Shown here: one piece after another, positions 49,870 through 58,802 of the stretch
How positions within the stretch are numbered: the first letter of the stretch is position 1
Layout: each line of letters starts with the position of its first letter
Notes under the pieces: model-generated
Databases searched by the model: none
What the model saw: the letters and a program-made list of their open reading frames with translations, nothing else
Told to the model about the DNA's origin: nothing
Position numbers and translations under genes: made by a program
Assembly: GCA_023701385.1 (NCBI GenBank)
Contig: JAMPXC010000006.1
Location: 1 to 64,000, forward strand
Origin: Pseudobdellovibrio sp.
Lineage (GTDB): Bacteria > Bdellovibrionota > Bdellovibrionia > Bdellovibrionales > Bdellovibrionaceae
Direction of reading: 5' to 3'
DNA: 64,000 nucleotides

Positions 49870-52254
49870 TTATTTTTTAATTTGCGGTTGTTCTGCTTGC
49901 CCTGTTGACTGCGGAACACGTTCACGTTTTAAAACTTTATCGATTGTAGAACCATAAGGGTCTTTACCGCCGTTTTGTTTTAAGAAACGTAAGCGCTCAT
50001 CGGTTTTGTATCCTAACAGATTTTGGGCGTCGGCGCGATTGCGAATAATTTTTGGCGACAAAAACACTAACATATTCACTTTACGTTTAGTTGATTTTTT
50101 CGATTTGAAGAACCAGCCTAAGATTGGTAAGTCCCCTAAAATAGGTACTTTTCTTACTTCTTCTGAATCCTCATCCTTCATCAATCCACCGATTACTGCA
50201 GTGTCCCCATTGTTTAAGACAACGTTTGTATTGATAGAGCGCGTTGCTAGCGGTTGAACAGATCCCGCGAAGTTCGCCGGAACTTGTACGCTTGATAATT
50301 GGTTGATTGTTTGTTTGAACTCCATACGAATTGAATTCGATGTCGGAGAAATAAACGGTTTGATTTCCATTTTGATCGTTGCATCACCGAACTCTGGAGA
50401 CGACTGCGAAGGAGCGCCGTTTGTACCTGGAGTTACGATATTACGAGTTACAACTTTATCACCCACTTCGATCGTTGCGGTTTGAGCATCGGTCGCAATA
50501 ATTTGTGGAGTAGATAAGATATTTGTTTTACCGAATTGTTTTACGAATTTTAAATAACCCAGTAAATTGGGAACAGTTGTATTACCTTTAGAAGGGTTAG
50601 CTGCATCGATTGGGACAGTCACTGAGCCCGTCGAGAATCCTAAGATCGCAGAACCTGCACCAGATAAAGGATTTAATACATCAGAAACATCTTCTGCACT
50701 TGATGCGAAACCAGCTTTACCGCCGCCTTCTTTAAACTGAATTAAACCACCACCAGAAGTTAAACCATCTGAAAGATTCATCTCCATGATGATTGCCTCA
50801 ACGAACACTTGATCACGAGGAATATCTAATTTGTTTAAGATTGATAAAACTTTTTCGTAATCTTGTTTTGAAGCTGATACAACTAATGAGTTTGTATTTT
50901 TATCTGATTTAATTGAAACTTCGCCGCCGAATAAACCTTCACGAACAGCAGCTTGGCCTTGCGGTTGAAAGCCAAAACCTGTTGTCGGAGCGGCTTTCGG
51001 AGCAGATTCTTTCGCCACTTCTGATAAAGTTTTTGCGATATCTTCGGCATTACCATGTTTTACGTAATAAACGTAAACGCCACCTTGGTCTTCGGCGCGC
51101 ACTTTAAAGTCTAATTGGGCCACTAAACGTTTAACACGAGCAATACCAGGGCGGTTACCAACGATAATTAAAGAATTTGTTCTGTCATCAGGAAATACTA
51201 AGAACGAAGCGGCTCCACCAGATTTACCACCCGAAGAAGCGCCACCAGTGCTAAAACGCGGAACGCCCGCGTTAAATCCACCAGTTGTTGCAGGTTTTTG
51301 ACCTTTATTTACGATTTTATCAATTAATTCAGCAATATCTTTAGATTTTGCGTATTTGATACCAACAACTTCTAATTGCTCTTCAAAACCCGGAACATCT
51401 AATTGGTTAATGATCTTCATGATACGATCAATTGATGAACCGAAATCTGAAATGATCATTGAATTCGTTTGTGGGTAAGCTTCGATTTCACCGTAAGATG
51501 AATTTAATAAACGACCTAACTGTTGTTTAAGTGTTTCAGCAGAAATATGTTTTAAGTGAACTACTTTAGTAATCATTTGATCGGCATTCGGGTAGTATGA
51601 ACCAGAATAGATATCAATACCGTCACGTTGAGCAGATCTAGCATTTCTGATTTTCAAGAAACCACCAGAAGGAACGATCGTAAAGCCGTTAATCGCTAAA
51701 GATGATAAGAAAGCTTTGTAAGCTTCGGCTACAGTAATTTTAGATGGAGCGATGATCGTGATTTTACCACGAACTGTTGAGTCGATGATAAAGTTTTTAC
51801 CCGTTAATTCAGAAATCGCTTTGATGATGTCAGTGATATCTACATTCGGAAAGTCGAATGATTCAATTGTTTCAGGAAAATTTTCAGAAGTGATATCTTC
51901 AGGATTTGCTTTCGCAAATTTCTCACGTTGTTTATCAGACAACACAGTTGATTTAGTTCCTTTAGATGAAATCACTTTGTCCGCGCCGCCACCACGTGGA
52001 GTTGAAGTATTGCCGCCACGGTTACCGCCAAAGTTTGTTGATGGCGGTGCGCTTGGCACTGCTGGTGGAGGAGGTGGCATGTCGCCCACTGAAGGCGCTG
52101 CAAAATCATCAATTGGTGGCGGAGGAGGGAAATCCTCAAATTGAGCAAAGCAATAACTTCCTGTTAATTGCGCTGCTAAAAAGCTAGTAACAACAGCAGT
52201 CGTCATTACAGTATTCATTGGTCTTCGACCAAGTACACTTCTTTTAAAGGCCAT
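49870..52254 (-). CDS. gspD: Type II secretion system secretin GspD
   Basis: N0/N1 domains, secretin core VFVEAIIMEMNLSDG...VIGGLMKDEDSEEVRKVPILGDLPILGWFFKS. Confidence 0.96.
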   Translation of the reverse strand: MAFKRSVLGRRPMNTVMTTAVVTSFLAAQLTGSYCFAQFEDFPPPPPIDDFAAPSVGDMPPPPPAVPSAPPSTNFGGNRGGNTSTPRGGGADKVISSKGTKSTVLSDKQREKFAKANPEDITSENFPETIESFDFPNVDITDIIKAISELTGKNFIIDSTVRGKITIIAPSKITVAEAYKAFLSSLAINGFTIVPSGGFLKIRNARSAQRDGIDIYSGSYYPNADQMITKVVHLKHISAETLKQQLGRLLNSSYGEIEAYPQTNSMIISDFGSSIDRIMKIINQLDVPGFEEQLEVVGIKYAKSKDIAELIDKIVNKGQKPATTGGFNAGVPRFSTGGASSGGKSGGAASFLVFPDDRTNSLIIVGNRPGIARVKRLVAQLDFKVRAEDQGGVYVYYVKHGNAEDIAKTLSEVAKESAPKAAPTTGFGFQPQGQAAVREGLFGGEVSIKSDKNTNSLVVSASKQDYEKVLSILNKLDIPRDQVFVEAIIMEMNLSDGLTSGGGLIQFKEGGGKAGFASSAEDVSDVLNPLSGAGSAILGFSTGSVTVPIDAANPSKGNTTVPNLLGYLKFVKQFGKTNILSTPQIIATDAQTATIEVGDKVVTRNIVTPGTNGAPSQSSPEFGDATIKMEIKPFISPTSNSIRMEFKQTINQLSSVQVPANFAGSVQPLATRSINTNVVLNNGDTAVIGGLMKDEDSEEVRKVPILGDLPILGWFFKSKKSTKRKVNMLVFLSPKIIRNRADAQNLLGYKTDERLRFLKQNGGKDPYGSTIDKVLKRERVPQSTGQAEQPQIKK

Positions 52255-52265
52255 CTTCTACCTCT

Positions 52266-53195
52266 TTACTGAATTTCATAGTTAAAATCTTGGTCAGATC
52301 CGTTGACCTCTACGCCGAGTTTAACTTTGCTTTCTTTTTTTAATTTATTAAACATTTCCATCGCACTTTGAATGCTGTTTACAGGTTCGCCACCAGCTGA
52401 CTTAATCAGTGTTCCGCGAGGCAGGCCCATTTGTTCAAAGATCGATCCTGGTTGGTAATCGACTAAACGATAACCGTTGATTTCACCTGTATTAGGGTCA
52501 CGGTTTGGAAGCGCACGCGCTTGCATTAATAAGCCTGATAAATCGTTTAAGTATTTATTTAAATCCGCACGCTTGATGCGGAATGTGTTGTTGCCAATAG
52601 CTTGAATGTCTTTACCACCAGCTTTAACCGGGCCCGCAGAAGGGCGGCTTGAATCGAAATTAACTTTCGTATTGCCTTTAGCGATTTCGATATACTCTAA
52701 ACCACCGTTATTTAAATTTCTGAAATACACGATGCCGCGTTCAACTTTTTCAACTTTGGCCATGTTTTCGATTTCAGCGCCCACCATGTAAGAGCCAGAC
52801 ATATTTTTTGATTTTACTTCAATCGCGGCTACTGATTTTGAGGGATCAGAGTGAACAAGTGTGCCGATTAAATTTAAAGGTAAACTTGATTGCACAGGGA
52901 TATCTTCTTTTTGCTCGGCTTGTTCTGCGTTCACAGCAGCTAGCGCATCAGGAATTGTGCCGCTTGAAGAAAATAAATTACGCGATGTAATAGCTGAATA
53001 CTGACTGCGGTCAACATAACCAGAAGTTTGTTGTTTCGGCGCTTTTTTTGGAGGTGCAGATTGGGGTAGGAAGTATTCGCGTACGTAGATAATTCCCAAG
53101 TCGGCTGCGGTGAAGCCAATGAAAAGCAGTAGCCCGTAAAGAGCCCATTTTTGGATGGTTGATCGTTGTTGCGCGCTCAGTTTTTTCATAGTCAA
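52266..53195 (-). CDS. gspC: Type II secretion system protein GspC
   Basis: N-terminal TM, HR domain (LNLIGTLVHSDPSKSVAAIE) and PDZ-like C-terminus (GSIFEQMGLPRGTLIKSAGGEPV). Confidence 0.92.
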   Translation of the reverse strand: MTMKKLSAQQRSTIQKWALYGLLLFIGFTAADLGIIYVREYFLPQSAPPKKAPKQQTSGYVDRSQYSAITSRNLFSSSGTIPDALAAVNAEQAEQKEDIPVQSSLPLNLIGTLVHSDPSKSVAAIEVKSKNMSGSYMVGAEIENMAKVEKVERGIVYFRNLNNGGLEYIEIAKGNTKVNFDSSRPSAGPVKAGGKDIQAIGNNTFRIKRADLNKYLNDLSGLLMQARALPNRDPNTGEINGYRLVDYQPGSIFEQMGLPRGTLIKSAGGEPVNSIQSAMEMFNKLKKESKVKLGVEVNGSDQDFNYEIQ

Positions 53196-53347
53196 TTTCC
53201 AGTTTTCAGCATAACAATGATGGGGGCTCCTGGTTAGGTGATTAACGTGACTAAGGTGAAGTCTAGACCTAGGTTGTGATTTGCGGCTAAGGGCTGGTAA
53301 TCCCAGACTAGATAGACTATTCTTAGATCTAGCATCAGGCGAGGACT

Positions 53348-53836
53348 ATGACGGTCATCTACTTCACGGACGGAGCACTCATTGACGATTGTTTGATTCG
53401 AAGATCACTTCTTCGGATCCCGGAAGTTATTGAGTCGTTACGTAAGTCACAAGACGAATTCATCGGTTGTGATTTGTTTGCCGCGATGAACGAAACGCAA
53501 GTCTACCGTTCGTTAAACTATCACCAAAAAACTCATTTAAAATCGATTTTGCAAAATGCACTTTTTCGTCGTTGGATGAAAAAGGGTATTGAACCTGATT
53601 TGATTTTAAAACGTAACGACTACAGTTCTTATGAGTTAACACAGCTTTTTCAAAAGCTTTCAACAATTGATACCTTGAATGTGGTGACGATCGGACCGGG
53701 TTTTGATGATTTAGAGAGTTTCTTTCGTTTGCGCTTAAAATTGAATTCAAAACCAATTAATGAGTTTATATCACAAGATCCCCATTTAAATTGGTTCTGG
53801 AACGAGATCCGCTCAAGCCTAGAGCTTCATTCGTAG
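53348..53836 (+). CDS. Hypothetical protein
   Basis: Intact 162-aa ORF divergent from gspC; no family recognised. Confidence 0.65.
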   Translation: MTVIYFTDGALIDDCLIRRSLLRIPEVIESLRKSQDEFIGCDLFAAMNETQVYRSLNYHQKTHLKSILQNALFRRWMKKGIEPDLILKRNDYSSYELTQLFQKLSTIDTLNVVTIGPGFDDLESFFRLRLKLNSKPINEFISQDPHLNWFWNEIRSSLELHS

Positions 53837-53884
53837 CTTAAAAAACAGGTACTTTTTTCAAGAATTCTTTAAGAATCGGCTAAG

Positions 53885-53909
53885 ACCCATATTCTTATGG
53901 GCGTTTTTA
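53885..53909 (+). terminator. Rho-independent terminator
   Basis: CCCATA-TTCT-TATGGG followed by CGTTTTTATATATTTTTT. Confidence 0.7.
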
Positions 53910-53928
53910 TATATTTTTTGATATACCA

Positions 53929-54906
53929 GTGTCGCACCATTTTTCGGGGGATGAGCTTATGCAAAACAAACTGGTTTTAACGCTTTCAACTGTGATCTTA
54001 ACGACGTCTTTATTTTCCTGCGCACCCAAAGACGACAAACTTTTAACTGGCGGCAATCGCAGCGGTTCAGGTGATGTTCAATCCCTAAATATCGAAGGTG
54101 ATAAAGCAGAGTCTGCAAGATACTTAGGTGTTTCTTTAGACCGCGCTTTTGAAGGCTTGGCTTTATTAAAATCAGTTTTAAATCCAGAGTATGCAAGCTT
54201 ACAAAAACTATCTATTGCCGCAGGTAAATTTGAGCCAGACGTTTTAGATATGAACACAGATTTATATCTTGAAAGTGAGTTAAAGGGGCAATTCGCAGGT
54301 CGCATTAACTACGCTATCGAAAAATTAGAAAAAGACCAAGACGGTAAAGTTGTTACTTTGGTTTTGAAATCAGTAAACACAAAATTGGAAACAAAACATT
54401 TTAAAGAGAATTCTCTAAAAGGCCCTTTCATATCTTCTAATAACATGAACGATCGTATCGTGATCTCTAAAGGTGTGCGTGAAAGATCATACGTTTTAAC
54501 GATCGAAAAAACAGAAGAATTTGGTTTAGCTAAAAACACAACAGCCTACTCAAACACTCAAATCAAACTTGAATTTGCGTGGGACGGTTCATCTGAAATG
54601 TTAAACGAAGCGGTTAAAGTAACTGCGCTAAGAGTGAATGCTCGTATGCACGGTGCAAGAACTGGTGCAATTATGCTAAAAGATGTGAACCCTAATTTAA
54701 CTGTGAACTTAGGTTCATGCTTAAGCGCAAATGGCGAATTAAATATCGTTCGTGATAGTAAAACTTTAAAAGGTGAAAAACCTGCGGAACTAAAAGCGAC
54801 TTTAGTTAAAATCGAAGACTCTTCGTTAACTATCGAGAATTCAGCTTCGAAGGCGTTATCGTGTGATGTACGCCCTCGCGTAGATTTAACTAGATTCTTA
54901 CGCTAG
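53929..54906 (+). CDS. Hypothetical lipoprotein
   Basis: Lipobox TTSLFSCAPK; likely start MQNKLVLTL (53959). Confidence 0.75.
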   Translation: MSHHFSGDELMQNKLVLTLSTVILTTSLFSCAPKDDKLLTGGNRSGSGDVQSLNIEGDKAESARYLGVSLDRAFEGLALLKSVLNPEYASLQKLSIAAGKFEPDVLDMNTDLYLESELKGQFAGRINYAIEKLEKDQDGKVVTLVLKSVNTKLETKHFKENSLKGPFISSNNMNDRIVISKGVRERSYVLTIEKTEEFGLAKNTTAYSNTQIKLEFAWDGSSEMLNEAVKVTALRVNARMHGARTGAIMLKDVNPNLTVNLGSCLSANGELNIVRDSKTLKGEKPAELKATLVKIEDSSLTIENSASKALSCDVRPRVDLTRFLR

Positions 54907-56112
54907 TTATTTTTTCTTAGAACTTGAAATTTTAAGTCTTGAATAAAGAGGGAAGTGGTCAGCAACTCCCTCTTTTTTTTCGTCATCAAAACGTAGCGGT
55001 GATCCGTGAAGGCTGTTATCAGGTGTGATTACAGTCTGAATTGATTCTGGAATTAAAGTTAATCCCGCTTTAGAAATTGAGTTTCCGTAAACCATCACAT
55101 CTAAGAATGACCATTCACCTTTGTAGTTATGGCTTCCTTTGCAGTGATCGCAACCCACTAGATGAGACACTGGGCCTGCTTGGCTTAAGATTTTTGAAAA
55201 GTAACCGTTACGGCCTTCTTCTGTCGCGGTGATATTCATATCGCCACCAATGATAGTTGCGCGTCCTTTTTTCTCATATTCAAGGATTTTAGTTTTAATA
55301 AACTCAACAGCCTGTTTTCTCCATGCGGTCGGGTTGGCTTGTGAGGGAAAGTGCACCGCCATGACAGTAAGTTCTTTTTTATTCGGTAAAATTACCGTAG
55401 CTTCAATCACGCCGCGCGAACGTTTCGCGTATTTAAGTTGTTCGGGATTTTCATCTTTGTAGGGAATGATGTGCAGAACTGGTTTACCTTTAAGAGGGAA
55501 TTTTGTTAAAATCGCCGGATCGATACCGCGCAAGTCGGGGCCTTCAATCAGCACGCGTGTTTGGTAGCCTAATCCTTGCAGTTGTGTATCGACCAGTTTG
55601 TTTAAGATACTGATGTTTTCAACCTCAGCCATAAGAATAATGTCGGGGCCCCTGCCGTGGTCGATATATTTGATGGTTTTTCCCACCTGTGAAAGTTTGA
55701 ACGCGACAATTTCGTCATTCCAGTCTTTAAAATTACACTCGTCGCGGTAGAATTTTGATTTTACTTTCATACAAAATTCGCCCACTTCAGCTGTGCCTTT
55801 CTGGGCGCGCGGAAGGTAGGCGTAATCTTCAGTGCCGTTGTCGTGAAGGTTATCGAACATATTTTCTACGTTAAAGGTCATTATTGAAACTTCATCTTCG
55901 CCCTTTGAAAGGCGCTCCGGTGGCACGATATCTTCTATTGAGGTTTTGGCCGAAGTTTCACCTTTCGTGTCTTTACTTGTACAGCCGGTAAAAGCCATTA
56001 AAAGCGACATAAAAGCGACTATAGTTAATCTTGATTGAATCTTAAAAAGAGCTTGTATTTTTTCCATGTTATGACAGTAATCGACACCGGATTTTAAAGG
56101 TAGTTTAGACAA
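54907..56112 (-). CDS. Endonuclease/exonuclease/phosphatase family lipoprotein
   Basis: Lipobox LMAFTGCTSK; VSIMTFNVENMFDN, IIGGDMNITATEEG, GVADHFPLYS EEP motifs. Confidence 0.88.
   Translation of the reverse strand: MSKLPLKSGVDYCHNMEKIQALFKIQSRLTIVAFMSLLMAFTGCTSKDTKGETSAKTSIEDIVPPERLSKGEDEVSIMTFNVENMFDNLHDNGTEDYAYLPRAQKGTAEVGEFCMKVKSKFYRDECNFKDWNDEIVAFKLSQVGKTIKYIDHGRGPDIILMAEVENISILNKLVDTQLQGLGYQTRVLIEGPDLRGIDPAILTKFPLKGKPVLHIIPYKDENPEQLKYAKRSRGVIEATVILPNKKELTVMAVHFPSQANPTAWRKQAVEFIKTKILEYEKKGRATIIGGDMNITATEEGRNGYFSKILSQAGPVSHLVGCDHCKGSHNYKGEWSFLDVMVYGNSISKAGLTLIPESIQTVITPDNSLHGSPLRFDDEKKEGVADHFPLYSRLKISSSKKK
54945..54980 (+). terminator. Intrinsic terminator for 53929-54906, inside the convergent EEP CDS
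   Basis: AAAGAGGGA-AGTGGTCAGCAAC-TCCCTCTTT followed by T tract. Confidence 0.75.
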
Positions 56113-56173
56113 TTTTTACCGCGCTGTGATATATATGCAGGCAACTTGTGTCCGGTAGACTTATGGGGGAATC

Positions 56174-57052
56174 ATGAAGTTAAAAGGCTTATTATTGGTA
56201 GCGATGATCTTTGTCGCAGGTTTTGCAAATGCTCAAAGCGACAACGAACCAGCAGGTTCAAACACCGCTTCGGTGGGTGAAAACAAAGCTGAAAAAAGCA
56301 AGTTCGGTATTTCGTGGTACTTTATCGGCGGGCAAACTCTTAACCAAGAAACAGAGCAATTATCTTCTTTTGATATTTTCGATTCTTACCTTTCATTCAA
56401 TTACAAAGTTTCAGATGATTTCCGTATTTCGGCGCGCCCAGCTTTTGGTTATGCCCTTCAGGGAACAACGAACTCGGGCCGTGAAACAAATGACAGAGCT
56501 CGTGTGCGTGACTTCTCTTTTGTAGCTGCTTTTTCAAATCTGTTTGAAGAGTCTTTGCCGGCTTCTACAAGTTACAGATTAGCGCCTCGCTTATACTTAC
56601 CAACTTCTGATGGTTCAAAAGAAGAGGGTATGATTGCGCGTCTTCGTTTAGAGCAATCTTTACGTTGGAATTTTGCGCGATATTCATCTTTAAGTTTTTA
56701 CGCAAAACCAAGTTACTACTTTCAAAGAAGCACAACTTATATGACTTCTACGGGTAAAATTCGCACTACAAAAGCTGCTGATTCTGAGCACGGTGTTGAG
56801 TTGTCATACTCTTTAAGTAAAATGTTTTCTGTAAAGCCGGCTTTAAACTTTATCGAAAGCTGGTCAAATGCTTCAGCAGCCAATAACCAATCAACGTATA
56901 GATCGAGTGTTGTTGATTACCGTTTAGGTTTAGAAGTTCGTGCGATGAGAGAGTTAAGCTTCACGATTGGTGTACAGCAAGAGCAAGACTTGTTAGCTAA
57001 ACAAGATGATGAGTTCAGTTACTCGTTGTTAACGGCAGGTACCTTGTTTTAA
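56174..57052 (+). CDS. Hypothetical outer-membrane beta-barrel protein
   Basis: Signal peptide (LLLVAMIFVAGFANAQ), alternating aromatic beta-strand pattern. Confidence 0.72.
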   Translation: MKLKGLLLVAMIFVAGFANAQSDNEPAGSNTASVGENKAEKSKFGISWYFIGGQTLNQETEQLSSFDIFDSYLSFNYKVSDDFRISARPAFGYALQGTTNSGRETNDRARVRDFSFVAAFSNLFEESLPASTSYRLAPRLYLPTSDGSKEEGMIARLRLEQSLRWNFARYSSLSFYAKPSYYFQRSTTYMTSTGKIRTTKAADSEHGVELSYSLSKMFSVKPALNFIESWSNASAANNQSTYRSSVVDYRLGLEVRAMRELSFTIGVQQEQDLLAKQDDEFSYSLLTAGTLF

Positions 57053-57076
57053 TCATAGGAACAGTTCATCTAGGGT

Positions 57077-57107
57077 AAAAAGCGACCTAATCGGTCGCTT
57101 TTTTTAT
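57077..57107. terminator. Rho-independent terminator between convergent genes
   Basis: AAAAAGCGACC-TAAT-CGGTCGCTTTTTTT. Confidence 0.85.
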
Positions 57108-57122
57108 TTCTAAAGCTTGTTG

Positions 57123-58016
57123 TTAAATATCGAAATCTTCTGAAATTTTGATTTGGTGGCTTTGGCCCGCCCATGTGAATTCGATCTCTTGAGCGCGTAG
57201 GGCGATTTTGTTTTCATTGTCACCTAAGCGGCTTCCGTAAAGTCTATCGCCAATAATAGGGGCGCCCACTTCTGAAACCTGTGATCGGATCTGGTGGGTG
57301 CGGCCAGTGAGTAAATCAATTTTAATCCAGCTATAGTTACTTAAAATTTTTTGCTGCTCGATTTTAAGTTCGCAGATATCCCAACCTTCATGCGCCACTT
57401 GTGAAACTTTTTTTGGCGCGCGCGGGGAGGGCTCCATGTAGTGCACTAAATGATTCGGAAGTTTTTCGGTTGTTTCAACTAAGGCCACGTATTTTTTAGT
57501 GATCAGTTTTTTTTGTAACTGCGTATTAAAGCTATTTACGAACTGATTGTTTTTTCCGTAAACGATTAAGCCTTCAGTTAAAGTGTCTAAGCGGTGAGTG
57601 ATTAAAAGTTTTGTATTAAGGGCTATCGATAATTGTGTCAGCGAGTTTTCGATTTGATTATCAACGGACGGGTGGCTTGGAATATTATTCGGCTTATTTA
57701 AAATCACGAAATCCTGGTGATCAAAGACGATGCGCGATTTCCAATCATAATTCACAGTGTATCTGCGCGGTTTTGTGTGCACGCGAATATGCGTATTTTC
57801 TGTGACTTCATCACCAGTTTGCGCGCGTTTGCTATTTACATAAACACTTCCTAATTGAATGAGGAAGTTAATTTGTTCCAGCGGCTGCTCTAAGACTTCA
57901 GAGGTAATTTCATTAAGCGCACCAGACTTTGGACTATTAAAATGCTTAACTCCGTATTCGAAGCCTTGAGACTGGATTTGAGTTTGGTTTTTAAGCATGC
58001 CGAATGGATAGCACAC
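57123..58016 (-). CDS. RluA-family pseudouridine synthase
   Basis: S4-like N-terminus; LLITHRLDTLTEGLIVYGKN catalytic motif; LLTGRTHQIRSQ. Confidence 0.93.
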   Translation of the reverse strand: MCYPFGMLKNQTQIQSQGFEYGVKHFNSPKSGALNEITSEVLEQPLEQINFLIQLGSVYVNSKRAQTGDEVTENTHIRVHTKPRRYTVNYDWKSRIVFDHQDFVILNKPNNIPSHPSVDNQIENSLTQLSIALNTKLLITHRLDTLTEGLIVYGKNNQFVNSFNTQLQKKLITKKYVALVETTEKLPNHLVHYMEPSPRAPKKVSQVAHEGWDICELKIEQQKILSNYSWIKIDLLTGRTHQIRSQVSEVGAPIIGDRLYGSRLGDNENKIALRAQEIEFTWAGQSHQIKISEDFDI

Positions 58017-58073
58017 TGTACCTATTTAACTCAAGACCTTAACTTTGTGGGCTTTTCGTTTCATTATATTTAG

Positions 58074-58760
58074 ATGTTTCAAGAAACCATGCAATGTCTG
58101 TTCAACAATGCAGACAAGTTAACTTGCTTAGCCCCATACGCTTATGAGCCGGGGTGGATTTATTTTTTCTTGATCGTTATGATGCTTTTATCAGCGGTAG
58201 GTCTTCCGCTTCCAGAAGAAGTCACTTTAGTGTCGGTGGGAATTTTAGCTTATATGGGAGCAAACCCTGATAAGTATCCACCGCCATTTCCAGATGCTCC
58301 GTTTGTGCATCCAACAACCGCTGCAATAGTAGCTTTCTTTGCCGTCTTTCTGTCGGACTTTTTAATTTACGGGATAGGGCGGTTTTTCGGTTCGCGGGTC
58401 TTTGAATGGGGACCAGTTAAGCGTGTTATTTCTTCTGAAGGTCGTTTAAGAATTGAAAAGTGGACGCATAAGTACGGAGCCTTGGCTTGTGGTATTTTTC
58501 GTTTCACGCCGGGCATTCGTTTTCCGGGGCATTTAGCTTGCGGCATGGTGAAGTTTCCAGCATGGAAATTCGCGCTTGTTGATGGGATCGCCGCGATGAT
58601 TTCGGTGCCAACGCAGATTCTAATTTTAGCTCACTACGGTGAAGATATTTTAGGTGTGTTACGTAAATTTAAATTTGTGGTGTTGGGTCTGTGTGTGATC
58701 GCGCTACTGGTTTACTTGTTTATGAAATGGCGCTCATCAAAAAAAGCGGCCGCCTTATAA
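58074..58760 (+). CDS. DedA family membrane protein
   Basis: GLPLPEEVTLVSVGILAYMG; ACGIFRFTPGIRFPGHLACGMVK. Confidence 0.92.
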   Translation: MFQETMQCLFNNADKLTCLAPYAYEPGWIYFFLIVMMLLSAVGLPLPEEVTLVSVGILAYMGANPDKYPPPFPDAPFVHPTTAAIVAFFAVFLSDFLIYGIGRFFGSRVFEWGPVKRVISSEGRLRIEKWTHKYGALACGIFRFTPGIRFPGHLACGMVKFPAWKFALVDGIAAMISVPTQILILAHYGEDILGVLRKFKFVVLGLCVIALLVYLFMKWRSSKKAAAL

Positions 58761-58771
58761 AGGGCAGCCGC
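58739..58771 (-). terminator. Intrinsic terminator for minus-strand gene 58803-59846, overlapping the 3' end of dedA
   Basis: Minus strand GCGGCTGCC-CTTTATAA-GGCGGCCGC followed by TTTTTTT. Confidence 0.78.
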
Positions 58772-58802
58772 AAAAAAATTTGTAAACTTTAAACTGTTGT
58801 GC

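Noticed and set aside
51752-52144. 130-aa plus-strand ORF opposite gspD
   Set aside because: Antisense shadow of the Pro/Gly-rich gspD coding region; low-complexity product, no start context.
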